Assembly (NCBI GenBank): GCA_910586835.1
Contig: CAJUJU010000006.1
Location: forward strand, 8,117 to 72,116
Source: an uncultured Acetatifactor sp.
GTDB taxonomy: Bacteria > Bacillota > Clostridia > Lachnospirales > Lachnospiraceae
Length of the DNA: 64,000 bases
Reading direction: 5' to 3'
Both the position numbers and the translations under genes were made by a program. Position 1 is the first letter of the stretch. Each line of letters opens with the position of its first letter. The notes beneath the pieces were generated by a model. It searched no databases. It had not been told where the DNA came from and saw only the letters and a program-made list of their open reading frames with translations. Positions 41,808 to 50,172 of the stretch are shown one piece after another.

Positions 41808-42587
41808 TCAGCCCCTCCACCAATAATCCAGCTCCGGGTACAGCTCCGCCGCCTCATGGCTGTCTTTTACCACATGCTCCTGTTCCAGCTTTCCGTTCAC
41901 ATAATGATACAGATGAAGGGTATCAATACTGTCCGGGCCAAAGTCAGCGCTCAAATGAAGCATCTGTGTCAACAGATATTCTCCGTCCACTATGGTATAT
42001 TCCTCCACATATTCATCAAGGGCACCGCTCTGATACCGCTTGATTACCCTGTGCCCTTCCCGGTCAAACTCTGTCTGCAGCTTCGGAAAGGACTCCATCA
42101 CCTCAAACGCTTCGGTCTGCGGATTCCACACAAGTCCCACAAAGCATCCCCAGGAACCGCCGCTGCCGTATGCGCTCCCCGTCTGAACCCTCAGATCATT
42201 GTATCCGTCAAAATTGATATCTTCCCGTTCCAGGGCGTAAGAATCGTAGCCCATGTTATTAGATTCCGGCATAACCAGCTCCAGCCTCTGGGAGATCGGC
42301 TTTCCCTCCCACCTGCCCTCTATTTCCACCGTAAACAGCTTATCCGAAAGGGTCTCGTCCCACTCGGGAAACAGAAAAGTGGAGGTGATGGTACAATCCT
42401 CAAATTCGTCCGTCACCCATCCCTCCCTGACAACAGGGGAAAGGTCTTCCGTCTGCTCTACAACCTCCGCTTCCTGAAAATCAGAAAAGGACTGACGCTC
42501 TGCCTTTTGGGCCGGCTCCCCGCCGCAGCCGGTCATAATAAGCAAGATTGTCAGTCCTTCCAGGATCTGTTTTACACCTTTTTTCAT
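41808..42587 (-). CDS. Lipoprotein with XAC2610-like beta domain
   Basis: A 259-residue exported lipoprotein (MKKGVKQILEGLTILLIMTGCGG; lipobox MTGC). The mature part holds REDINFDGYNDLRVQTG (about 130-145) followed by GSWGCFVGLVWNPQTEAFE, typical of small FG-GAP-like/XAC2610-type domains often found in Bacillota lipoproteins. Role unknown. Start at 42587 with GGAGG upstream. It is 77 bases downstream of tldE on the same strand. Confidence 0.72.
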   Translation of the reverse strand: MKKGVKQILEGLTILLIMTGCGGEPAQKAERQSFSDFQEAEVVEQTEDLSPVVREGWVTDEFEDCTITSTFLFPEWDETLSDKLFTVEIEGRWEGKPISQRLELVMPESNNMGYDSYALEREDINFDGYNDLRVQTGSAYGSGGSWGCFVGLVWNPQTEAFEVMESFPKLQTEFDREGHRVIKRYQSGALDEYVEEYTIVDGEYLLTQMLHLSADFGPDSIDTLHLYHYVNGKLEQEHVVKDSHEAAELYPELDYWWRG

Positions 42588-42664
42588 AATGCCCCCGTTC
42601 CTCCACAGCTCTGGCAATTCACTGTTTCAGAATGCCACAGAGAGGCATCAAATCTGCATACAAA

Positions 42665-44008
42665 TTATTGTCCTGCAACCGTCATATCCCGTACCAGCAC
42701 GGAGGGAGATCCGCACTTTCCGCCCATGCCTCTGATAAACTTCAGGTCGTCCCCGATCCGGTCAATCTCCTTCAGCAATGTAAAGAAGTTACCCGAGACA
42801 GTAATGTTCTTCACCGGTTTTGTCTTCCTGCCGTCCTCCACGCAAAAGCCTTCCGCCAAAAGGGAAAAGTCTCCCGTGACAGGATTTGCGCCCGCGTGCA
42901 GGCCGGACACGCCCTTGATACAGATACCGTTTCCCGCCGCAGCCAGAAGCTCTTCCTCCGTTCCTTCCACCGGCTTCAGATAGAAGGTGAAGGGACCCAC
43001 TCCCACAGTGGAGGCATAGGACGCCTTCTGACCGTTGCCCGTAGATTTCACACCTGCCTTTGCCGCAGTGCTCAGGTTGTGGAGCAGGGTCTTCAGCACG
43101 CCTTCCTCGATGACATTCTTTTCAAAGGCAGCCACGCCCTCTCCGTCAAAGGTTCTCTTCACAAGACTCTCCGGATGCATGGGATCATCGACCAGCGTCA
43201 CCATATCCGCAGCAATCTTTTCTCCTTCTTTCCCCTGCAGCAGGGACATTCCCTTCTGAGCCGCCTCTGCGGAGAACACGGAAGAATAGGTGGCCAAAAG
43301 CTGGGCAAAGGCACGTCCCGTAAAGACCACATGATATTTTCCGCTGGGAACACTGTCCGCGCCGATGGCGGATACTGCGTCCTCCACTGCCTTCCGGGCA
43401 ACTTCCTTCAAGTCAAAGTCTCCCAGCCTTCCGTCCCTGTCCTCGCTGCCGTCATACATTTCTTCACCGTCATGTATCAGGGCCAGCCCCATGCAGAGCG
43501 TGTAGGCAGCCCTGTCCTCCAGATCAAGCCCTCTGGAATTGTAAAGGGCATAAGTATTCCTGCCGTAGGCCATATAGCTCTGTGTACCGTCCGCCACCCG
43601 GGAATCAACGGCATACAGCTCCTTCTGAAGCGCAAGAGCCGCCTCTGTCAGCTCTCCACCGGAGGGCTCCTCCATCCTGTCCTCCGACAGCGTCGCATAG
43701 CTGTCTCCCTTCCCGTGGATAAAGGATTCCGTCTCGCTCTCGATGGATTTTGCGTTCTCCAGCGCCCGAACCACCAGCGACCTGGCCTCTTCCGGCGTCA
43801 GGTTTTCCGTGGAGGCATAGCCCGCTTTCCCGTCCCTGATGCAGCGGTAGCAGACCCCCAGTCCGCTGTCCGTGCTGTATTCCTTAATCTCTTCTTTGTA
43901 GATCTCCACAGAGGTGGAATTACTCTCCGTGAAATAGAGCTCATAGTCCGCAACCTGCATTTCCGCAGAAATGCCGATCACAGCCTCCTTAAATTCCTGA
44001 TATGTCAT
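42665..44008 (-). CDS. pmbA: TldE/PmbA-type subunit of the TldD/E protease
   Basis: A 447-residue protein of the TldD/PmbA family: N-terminal ISAEMQVADYELYFTES, middle SGLGVCYRCIRDGKAGYAS, and the C-terminal TldE region with GVKSTGNGQKASYASTVG and GISGLHAGANPVTGDFSLLAEG-like block (seen as VSGLHAGANPVTGDF). It lacks the HExxxH zinc motif, as expected for the non-catalytic partner. The start at 44008 follows AGAAAGG. It follows tldD by 63 bases. TldD/E cleaves unfolded or modified peptides (for example microcin B17 leaders). Confidence 0.92.
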   Translation of the reverse strand: MTYQEFKEAVIGISAEMQVADYELYFTESNSTSVEIYKEEIKEYSTDSGLGVCYRCIRDGKAGYASTENLTPEEARSLVVRALENAKSIESETESFIHGKGDSYATLSEDRMEEPSGGELTEAALALQKELYAVDSRVADGTQSYMAYGRNTYALYNSRGLDLEDRAAYTLCMGLALIHDGEEMYDGSEDRDGRLGDFDLKEVARKAVEDAVSAIGADSVPSGKYHVVFTGRAFAQLLATYSSVFSAEAAQKGMSLLQGKEGEKIAADMVTLVDDPMHPESLVKRTFDGEGVAAFEKNVIEEGVLKTLLHNLSTAAKAGVKSTGNGQKASYASTVGVGPFTFYLKPVEGTEEELLAAAGNGICIKGVSGLHAGANPVTGDFSLLAEGFCVEDGRKTKPVKNITVSGNFFTLLKEIDRIGDDLKFIRGMGGKCGSPSVLVRDMTVAGQ

Positions 44009-44071
44009 ATTGATAACCACGCCTTTCTCTGTGATAAATGTCAACGAATTTCGAAGAAACCTATCTTCCGG

Positions 44072-45451
44072 TCAGCGGCCTCCCACCGTGATGGAGGACA
44101 CACGAACCAGAGGCTGCCCCACATCCGTGGGAATGCTTCCGGAGGAAGCGCCGCACATTCCCTGCGCCCTGGCCACATTCTTTCCCACCATGTCAATATT
44201 CATAAGCACCTCCGAGCCCTTGCCCACAAGGCTGGCGCCCCGAACCGGCTCACAGATTTTACCGTTTCTGATCACATAACCCTCCCGGACGGAAAAATTA
44301 AACTGTCCGGTGACGGGATTTACGGATCCGCCGCCCATATCCTTCGCATACAGGCCGTACTCTATGGACGCAATGATGTCTTCATCCCTGTCTTCTCCGG
44401 CAGCAATGTAGGTATTGGTCATCCTAGAGGTAGGTATGTACTCATAGCTCTGACGCCTGGAGCTTCCGGTGGATTCCATTCCCATCCGCCTGCCGTTCAG
44501 CTTGTCAACCATGTAGGTCTTCAAGATACCTCTGTCAATCAGAACCTTCCTCTGAGCGGGGGTTCCCTCGTCGTCGATATTCACGGATCCCCATGCGTTG
44601 GGAATGGTGCCGTCGTCGATGGCCGTAACCTTTGGATTTGCAATCTGCTGCCCCAGCTTACCGCAGAACTGAGACTGCCCCAGCGCCACGCCGGAGGCTT
44701 CCAGAGAATGTCCACAGGCCTCGTGGAAAATCACGCCGCCAAAGCCGTTTTCGATGGCCACCGGCATCACGCCTGCGTCAATATAACCCGCATGGAGCAT
44801 AGTGACTGCCTGCTTTGCTGCCTTCCGCCCCAGCTCCCCGGGATCAAATTCCTCAAAAAGCTCCAGGCCCTTTCTGGCCCCGGGAGCTACACCCCCTGTC
44901 TGATTCTCGTTTCCGTCGCTGGCAATGGCGGAGATATTTACTCTGGTCCGAATCTGTCTGTCCGTGGCAAAAAGCCCCTCGCTGGTGGCGATCAGTATCT
45001 TATGATCCACCTCCAGAAAGCTCCCTGTCACCTGGGAGATCTCCTGACTGTACTCCTTTGCGGCGATACATGCCTCCCTGACATAATCAATCTTGGTCGC
45101 GTTCTCCACGCTGGCAGGAACGATTCTGATGGGATGAATATCTCCGAAAATACGCTCTCTTAAAGCCACATCCCCATGCTCGGGCACGCCCTGAAGCGCC
45201 TCAGCCACCCTGGCCGCGCAGGAGAGCACCGCAGCCGCATCCAGCGAGGAAGCCGAGCCGGCAACACATCTTGTGCCCTTGAAAATACGGATCCCCACCC
45301 CGGAGATCACCGCGTCCGCAATCTTGTCTACCTTTGCGGAGACAAGACTGATTGTCTTCTGCTCCGTGTGCTCCGCATACACCTCCGCATAGTCGGCACC
45401 TGTGGAGAGAGCCTTGATAAGCGCCTCTCTGATAACCTGCTGTGTTAACAT
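44072..45451 (-). CDS. tldD: TldD metalloprotease subunit
   Basis: A 459-residue catalytic partner: the zinc motif HEACGH (about residue 254) in GVIFHEACGHSLEASGV and the C-terminal conserved block GGSVNPVTGQFNFSVREGYVI. The start at 45451 has an ideal AAGGAGG. It forms a heterodimer with the product of the next gene. No modified-peptide precursor lies directly beside the pair; the nearest peptide-like cluster is over 20 kb away, so a housekeeping role is as likely. Confidence 0.95.
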   Translation of the reverse strand: MLTQQVIREALIKALSTGADYAEVYAEHTEQKTISLVSAKVDKIADAVISGVGIRIFKGTRCVAGSASSLDAAAVLSCAARVAEALQGVPEHGDVALRERIFGDIHPIRIVPASVENATKIDYVREACIAAKEYSQEISQVTGSFLEVDHKILIATSEGLFATDRQIRTRVNISAIASDGNENQTGGVAPGARKGLELFEEFDPGELGRKAAKQAVTMLHAGYIDAGVMPVAIENGFGGVIFHEACGHSLEASGVALGQSQFCGKLGQQIANPKVTAIDDGTIPNAWGSVNIDDEGTPAQRKVLIDRGILKTYMVDKLNGRRMGMESTGSSRRQSYEYIPTSRMTNTYIAAGEDRDEDIIASIEYGLYAKDMGGGSVNPVTGQFNFSVREGYVIRNGKICEPVRGASLVGKGSEVLMNIDMVGKNVARAQGMCGASSGSIPTDVGQPLVRVSSITVGGR

Positions 45452-45487
45452 AAAAACCTCCTTGTATCTATTCATTTTCTACTGATT

Positions 45488-46540
45488 CTACTGAAAGGTA
45501 ATCCATTTCCCAATTACCGGAATCTTGCCGACGATCCATCCCGCCAACATGCCGACTGCAAAAATTCCAATTGTCATAATCGGTATGGACAAAACCACCG
45601 GATATGCAGTGACCTTTATACCGACAAGCCCCAGCTTTTCCAATAAAAACGGATGAACCATATATACAAAAAACGTACAACCGGCCATTACAGGCACCCA
45701 CTTTGCCCGTGTGAACCGTGACGGTACGGCAGCATACTTAAAAAAGACAAATGTCGCAATGCTCAACAACAGCACGTTTATGTTGCTGGGACTAAACCAC
45801 CTGTCATCATAGCTCTGCGTTGCCCTGCAATCCTGCAAGGTTTTTAAAATCGTAAATACAATGGAACCGGCGCCCAATACATATAAAACGCCTCTGCACC
45901 ACTTCGGGATATCAACCTTCTGCAAAAAATACCCTCCCAGGAAATATCCGATAAAGCCTGTAAAAAGATACAAATGCATGGAGGAAACTACTGCAATAAT
46001 CATTTCGCCACCCAAATATGGCAGTACCGTATTCACAAAAAACCGAACTACCACCCAAAGCAGCAGGAAATAGCCTGTCAACCTGATATCTTCACAGATC
46101 TTACGCAGTATGGGAAGCAGCAAATAAAATCCGAGCAGATCCATCAGAAACCACATATGGCCATGTCCTCTGATCAGACGCACCAGCGCCGAAGACCACA
46201 TCTCCCCGGTGACGCTGTCCCATCCAGACAAAACTCCGTTATAAATTACGCTCTGAAACGCATAAAAAAGAGACCACACGAAAAATCCAACAATCAGTTT
46301 TCCGATTCTGGCGCCCCATTTTTTCATTGACAATTCTTTTTGAGGATCCAGCAAAAACAATCCGCTCAACATAAAGAAAACCGGCACACCAAATCGGGTA
46401 AAACTGTTGTAGATTGTCATCACCGTAAAATCAGTGCTGTTTATATCCACAACGTACCAGTGCCCATTAGAAACATGCAGCAGCACCACTGCAAAACACG
46501 CTGTGATACGCAGCAGATCATACCTTATTTCCCTTTTCAT
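45488..46540 (-). CDS. Acyltransferase family 3 membrane protein
   Basis: A 350-residue integral membrane protein with about ten hydrophobic segments. The N-terminus RYDLLRITACFAVVLLHVSN carries the family's R...H motif, followed by FFMLSGLFLL. Such enzymes add acetyl or other acyl groups to sugars of cell-surface polymers. Its base composition is AT-richer than its neighbours, which hints at exchange of surface genes. GAGGTG precedes the ATG. Confidence 0.88.
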   Translation of the reverse strand: MKREIRYDLLRITACFAVVLLHVSNGHWYVVDINSTDFTVMTIYNSFTRFGVPVFFMLSGLFLLDPQKELSMKKWGARIGKLIVGFFVWSLFYAFQSVIYNGVLSGWDSVTGEMWSSALVRLIRGHGHMWFLMDLLGFYLLLPILRKICEDIRLTGYFLLLWVVVRFFVNTVLPYLGGEMIIAVVSSMHLYLFTGFIGYFLGGYFLQKVDIPKWCRGVLYVLGAGSIVFTILKTLQDCRATQSYDDRWFSPSNINVLLLSIATFVFFKYAAVPSRFTRAKWVPVMAGCTFFVYMVHPFLLEKLGLVGIKVTAYPVVLSIPIMTIGIFAVGMLAGWIVGKIPVIGKWITFQ

Positions 46541-46550
46541 ATTTCACCTC

Positions 46551-46586
46551 GCAACCGTAATAAAGCAACCGTACATAAAACATCAA
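46551..46586 (-). promoter_or_regulatory. Promoter-like site flanked by direct repeats (acyltransferase)
   Basis: Minus strand TTGATG (46581-46586), 16-base spacer, TTTATT (46559-46564). The -10 lies exactly between two copies of ACGGTTGC (46551-46558 and 46565-46572). Confidence 0.4.
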
Positions 46587-46587
46587 A

Positions 46588-46623
46588 CAGCCTCCTGACG
46601 AATACAATTACGTCAGGAGGCTG
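46588..46623 (-). terminator. Terminator of pnp
   Basis: CAGCCTCCTGACG and CGTCAGGAGGCTG form a perfect 13-base stem with a 10-base loop, followed on the minus strand by TTTG. It lies 5 bases after the pnp stop. Confidence 0.88.
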
Positions 46624-46627
46624 TCAA

Positions 46628-48718
46628 TTACTGCTGTGCCACGTCCTTCATGGAGAAGCTGATTCTGCCCATCTTGTCCTTGCCGAGGCAAACCACAGTC
46701 ACCACATCTCCAAGCGTCAGAACATCCTCCACACGATTGATTCTCTCCTTCGCAATCTTGGAAATGTGAACCATTCCCTCCTTGCCGGGAGCAAACTCTA
46801 TAAACGCGCCGAACTCCTTAATGCTGACCACCTTGCCCTTGAAGATCTGGCCTTCCGCAAAGTCCGTGACGATCATCTTTACCATCTCCACGGCCTTATC
46901 CATCATCTCCTTGTCGGTACCGCATACGGACACGTTCCCGTCGTCCGTGATGTCGATCTTCACGCCGGTGCGGGCAATGATCTCATTGATGGTCTTTCCT
47001 CTCTGGCCCACCACATCCCCGATCTTCTCAGGATCAATCTGGATGGAAATGATCTTGGGCGCATAAGGGCCCACCTCCGGTCTGGGCGCGGAAATCGCAG
47101 GCTTCATACAGGTTTCCATAATGTAAAGCCTTGCGTCGCGGCATCTCTCAATGGCACCTTCCACAATAGGCCTTGTAAGACCATGAATCTTGATATCCAT
47201 CTGAATGGCCGTAATACCGTCCGCAGTACCCGTCACCTTGAAATCCATATCACCGAAAAAGTCTTCCAACCCCTGAATATCGGTGAGCAGTACAAAATCG
47301 TCGTCTGTCTCCCCGGTGACAAGACCGCAGGAAATACCGGCAACCATCTTCCTGATGGGTACACCTGCCGCCATCAGAGACATGCAGGATGCACAGGTGG
47401 AGGCCATGGAGGTAGAACCGTTGGACTCAAAAGTCTCGGACACGGTACGGATTGCATAAGGAAAATCCTCCTCGCTGGGAAGCACGGGGATCAGCGCCCT
47501 CTCGGCCAGCGCGCCGTGGCCGATCTCACGTCTTCCGGGTCCTCTGGAAGGCTTTGTCTCGCCCACAGAGTAGGAAGGGAAGTTGTAGTGATGCATATAT
47601 CTCTTGCTGACCTCGTTCTCGTCCAGCCCATCCAGCCTCTGCTGCTCGGAGAGCGGCGCCAGGGTACATACGTTGCAGATCTGTGTCTGTCCGCGGGTAA
47701 ACATGGCGGAACCGTGTACTCTGGGAATGATATCCACCTCAGCAGCCAGTGGACGGATCTGGGTGATCTCACGCCCGTCGGGACGCTTGTGATCCTTCAG
47801 AATCATCTTACGAACGGTCTTCTTCTCATACTGATAAACGGCCTCGCCAAGGATGGGCAGCCACTCCTCCTTCTCTGCGAAGGCCTGCTCCAGCTTTTCC
47901 GTAATGACGCGGATATTCTCCTCCCGGGTCTGCTTGTCATCCGTAAATACCGCCGTCTCCATCTCCTCGGGCGGCACCAGCCTCTTTATCTCGTCGAACA
48001 TTTCCTGGGGGATGGCACAGCTGGTGTACTCATGCTTCTTTTTGCCGCACTCCGCAACAATCCTGTCGATGAAGGCGATGATGGTCTGATTGACTTCATG
48101 AGCCTTGTAGATGGCCTCCAGCATCTTCTCCTCAGGCACCTCGTTGGCGCCCGCCTCGATCATGATGACCTTTTCTCTGGTGGATGCCACGGTCAGGTTC
48201 AGATCGCCCACCTTCCACTGCTCCTGGGAGGGGTTGAGAACGAGCTCGCCGTCGATCATGCCCACCTGGGTCATGGCGCAGGGGCCGTCAAAGGGAATAT
48301 CCGAAATACAGGTTGCAACAGCGGCGCCGATCATTGCCACCAGCTCGGGACGGCATTCGGGATCAACGCTCATAACCATATTGTTCAGCGTCACATCATT
48401 GCGGTAATCCTTGGGAAACAGAGGACGCATGGGCCTGTCGATAACACGGCTGGTGAGAATGGCGTTCTCGCTGGCCTTTCCCTCGCGCTTGTTAAAGCCT
48501 CCGGGAATTTTTCCCACCGCATACATCTTCTCCTCATATTCCACGCTGAGCGGGAAAAAGTCGATTCCCTCCCTGGGCTTCTCCGAGGCGGTGGCAGTAC
48601 AGAGCACCACCGTATCGCCATAGTGCATGAATGCACATCCGTTTGCCTGCTTGCCCACACGGCCGATATCCACCTTCAGGGTACGCCCTGCAAGCTCCAA
48701 TTCATAAGTTTTGTACAT
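46628..48718 (-). CDS. pnp: Polynucleotide phosphorylase
   Basis: A 696-residue 3'-5' exoribonuclease that degrades RNA with phosphate. Two RNase PH-like domains (KVDIGRVGKQANGCAFMHYG; MASTCASCMSLMAAGVP) are followed by a KH domain (VGQRGKTINEIIARTGVKIDI, about 555-575) and an S1 domain (GKVVSIKEFGAFIEFAPGKEGMVHIS). GAGG precedes the ATG. It follows rpsO, with a terminator and a long hairpin in the 353-base spacer. Confidence 0.97.
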   Translation of the reverse strand: MYKTYELELAGRTLKVDIGRVGKQANGCAFMHYGDTVVLCTATASEKPREGIDFFPLSVEYEEKMYAVGKIPGGFNKREGKASENAILTSRVIDRPMRPLFPKDYRNDVTLNNMVMSVDPECRPELVAMIGAAVATCISDIPFDGPCAMTQVGMIDGELVLNPSQEQWKVGDLNLTVASTREKVIMIEAGANEVPEEKMLEAIYKAHEVNQTIIAFIDRIVAECGKKKHEYTSCAIPQEMFDEIKRLVPPEEMETAVFTDDKQTREENIRVITEKLEQAFAEKEEWLPILGEAVYQYEKKTVRKMILKDHKRPDGREITQIRPLAAEVDIIPRVHGSAMFTRGQTQICNVCTLAPLSEQQRLDGLDENEVSKRYMHHYNFPSYSVGETKPSRGPGRREIGHGALAERALIPVLPSEEDFPYAIRTVSETFESNGSTSMASTCASCMSLMAAGVPIRKMVAGISCGLVTGETDDDFVLLTDIQGLEDFFGDMDFKVTGTADGITAIQMDIKIHGLTRPIVEGAIERCRDARLYIMETCMKPAISAPRPEVGPYAPKIISIQIDPEKIGDVVGQRGKTINEIIARTGVKIDITDDGNVSVCGTDKEMMDKAVEMVKMIVTDFAEGQIFKGKVVSIKEFGAFIEFAPGKEGMVHISKIAKERINRVEDVLTLGDVVTVVCLGKDKMGRISFSMKDVAQQ

Positions 48719-48841
48719 AGTATCCTCATTTCTGCGCTGTCACACTGGCCTGTCCGTCTCCGGACTTCAGCACCCCGGCAGCTCTGCGGCAGACAGCGCT
48801 TGTCCGCAAAGCGCCTCCGGCGGCGCAAACCTTTATGTTGA

Positions 48842-48921
48842 GGAACAGAAGACACCGAAACTACTGAAAAACACATGTCAGGCATATATTTTTCAGTGGT
48901 CTCGGGGCTTTCTTCTGTTCC
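48842..48921 (-). ncRNA. Long hairpin in the pnp leader
   Basis: GGAACAGAAGA (48842-48852) pairs with TCTTCTGTTCC (48911-48921), and inside it ACTACTGAAAAA pairs with TTTTTCAGTGGT (one G-U), giving about 30 pairs with small internal mismatches around a loop of about 17 bases. It lies within the 353-base rpsO-pnp spacer, where E. coli has an RNase III-cut stem used for pnp autoregulation. The remaining spacer also holds smaller GC-rich hairpins nearer pnp (about 48795-48826). Confidence 0.65.
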
Positions 48922-48952
48922 AAAGGTTTCTCCTTATCAACTTTCCTTGCAC

Positions 48953-48989
48953 TAAAAGCGGAAGCGCCGCAATACGGCCGCCTTCCGCT
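48953..48989 (-). terminator. Terminator of rpsO
   Basis: AGCGGAAG and CTTCCGCT (48957-48964, 48982-48989), extended by GCGCC/GGCCGC inner pairing, followed on the minus strand by TTTTAG. Confidence 0.7.
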
Positions 48990-49071
48990 CTCATTACCAC
49001 TTCTGACTTCTGTGACTGCTTCACACATACATGGCTCTGCAGCCGCTTTCTGTCAAGAATATGGTTCAGAT

Positions 49072-49338
49072 TTACTTTCTCAGACCAAGTCTCTCAATCA
49101 GCGCACGATATCTCTCAATGTCCTTCTTCTTCAGATAGTCGAGAAGTCCGCGCCTCTGTCCTACCATCTTCAGCATACCGCGGCGGGAGTGATGATCCTT
49201 GGGATTGTCCTTCAGATGATCCGTGAGCTCCTGAATCCTTGCGGTCAGAACTGCCACCTGTACCTCAGGGGAACCGGTGTCGCCGGGCGTCCTTGCATAC
49301 TCGTTCATGATTGCTGTTTTCTTTTCTTTGGAAATCAT
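49072..49338 (-). CDS. rpsO: 30S ribosomal protein S15
   Basis: An 88-residue protein with the complete S15 signature: EYARTPGDTGSPEVQVAVLT, LKDNPKDHHSRRGMLKMV, RRGLLDYLKKKDIERYRALI. GGAGGAAG precedes the ATG. It has its own promoter (49434-49462) and terminator, and is followed by pnp as in most bacteria. Confidence 0.98.
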   Translation of the reverse strand: MISKEKKTAIMNEYARTPGDTGSPEVQVAVLTARIQELTDHLKDNPKDHHSRRGMLKMVGQRRGLLDYLKKKDIERYRALIERLGLRK

Positions 49339-49433
49339 TTTTCTTCCTCCATATAAATATTTTTGAAACCACCTGGCACCAAGCAGCGGTTGGAGCATCC
49401 GACCACTGAGCGCCGGCTGAATCATACCATCCC

Positions 49434-49462
49434 ATATTAGCATAGAATCCGGAAATTGTAAA
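49434..49462 (-). promoter_or_regulatory. Promoter of rpsO
   Basis: Minus strand TTTACA (49457-49462), 17-base spacer, TAATAT (49434-49439). The spacer and -10 region share CCGGATTCTATGCTA with the glyA promoter. Confidence 0.6.
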
Positions 49463-49485
49463 TGATTTTCTTATGTTTCCGTATC

Positions 49486-49513
49486 TTGCATTTTTTACAT
49501 GGTATGATATAAT
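49486..49513 (+). promoter_or_regulatory. Promoter of the small membrane protein gene
   Basis: TTGCAT (49486-49491), 16-base spacer, TATAAT (49508-49513), 33 bases before the start; divergent from the rpsO promoter. Confidence 0.7.
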
Positions 49514-49546
49514 GTGAGTATATTCTTATTGAAGGAGGAAATGTAA

Positions 49547-50104
49547 ATGGAAAATTTACAAGAGGCAAAGGCCGGTCTGAAAAAGATGTTCATTGCGCAG
49601 GTCGGCAGCGTTGCCTGTGTGGTTCTGATGTTGATTCCCATTGTCAACCTCATAGCGGCACTGGCAACATTGGTATTTCTGGTACTCAGCATTGTGGGAC
49701 TGTACCAGGCAGGAAAGGATATCGAGGGTTGTAAGACAGCCTTCATGCTGACCATCGCAAACCTGGTGGTCAACGTCCTGAAGACCGTATTCGGCGCGGG
49801 CATCCTGGGGATCATCCTCAACCTGGCTCAAATCGTAATCGCTCTGGCAATTATCTACTTTGTATGCACCTCTGTCTCAGAGGTCATGACCAAGATCGGC
49901 TCTTCCGATGTGGCAAAGACCGGACACACCGTTTGGATGATCAATCTGATCTGCAGCGCTGCAACCGCTGTGATCACTGTTCTTGCAGTGATCCCCGTAC
50001 TGAACGTTATCGCAGGCTTCGCCGGCTACATAGTGGCTCTGGTTTCCCTGGTAGGTTCCGTTCTCTACATGCTCTTCCTGTACAAGAGCTCCAACGCTAT
50101 CTAA
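49547..50104 (+). CDS. Four-helix membrane protein, unknown
   Basis: A 185-residue protein with four or five hydrophobic segments (about 20-55, 68-108, 130-155, 160-178) separated by short charged loops; the second loop holds YQAGKDIEGCKTAF. Ideal ribosome binding site (AAGGAGG). Its own promoter and terminator make it a single-gene unit. I do not recognise a family with a known function. Confidence 0.75.
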   Translation: MENLQEAKAGLKKMFIAQVGSVACVVLMLIPIVNLIAALATLVFLVLSIVGLYQAGKDIEGCKTAFMLTIANLVVNVLKTVFGAGILGIILNLAQIVIALAIIYFVCTSVSEVMTKIGSSDVAKTGHTVWMINLICSAATAVITVLAVIPVLNVIAGFAGYIVALVSLVGSVLYMLFLYKSSNAI

Positions 50105-50129
50105 GGAAACATTGATTTCCTTTAAAAAG

Positions 50130-50160
50130 AACCGTCGCACCAAAGGTGCGGCGGTTTCTT
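50130..50160 (+). terminator. Terminator of the small membrane protein gene
   Basis: AACCGTCGCACC-AAA-GGTGCGGCGGTT (one G-T pair) followed by TCTTTAT. Confidence 0.85.
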
Positions 50161-50172
50161 TATGCTCTTTAT

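Noticed and set aside
46340..48841. Very long open frame on the plus strand opposite pnp (also long ones opposite tldD/tldE at 42632-45163, opposite the kinase/transporter at 53350-56208 and opposite infB at 59867-61777)
   Set aside because: They are antisense shadows of clear conserved genes in GC-rich DNA; the predicted proteins are rich in His, Arg and Leu, have no family motifs and lack credible ribosome binding sites.
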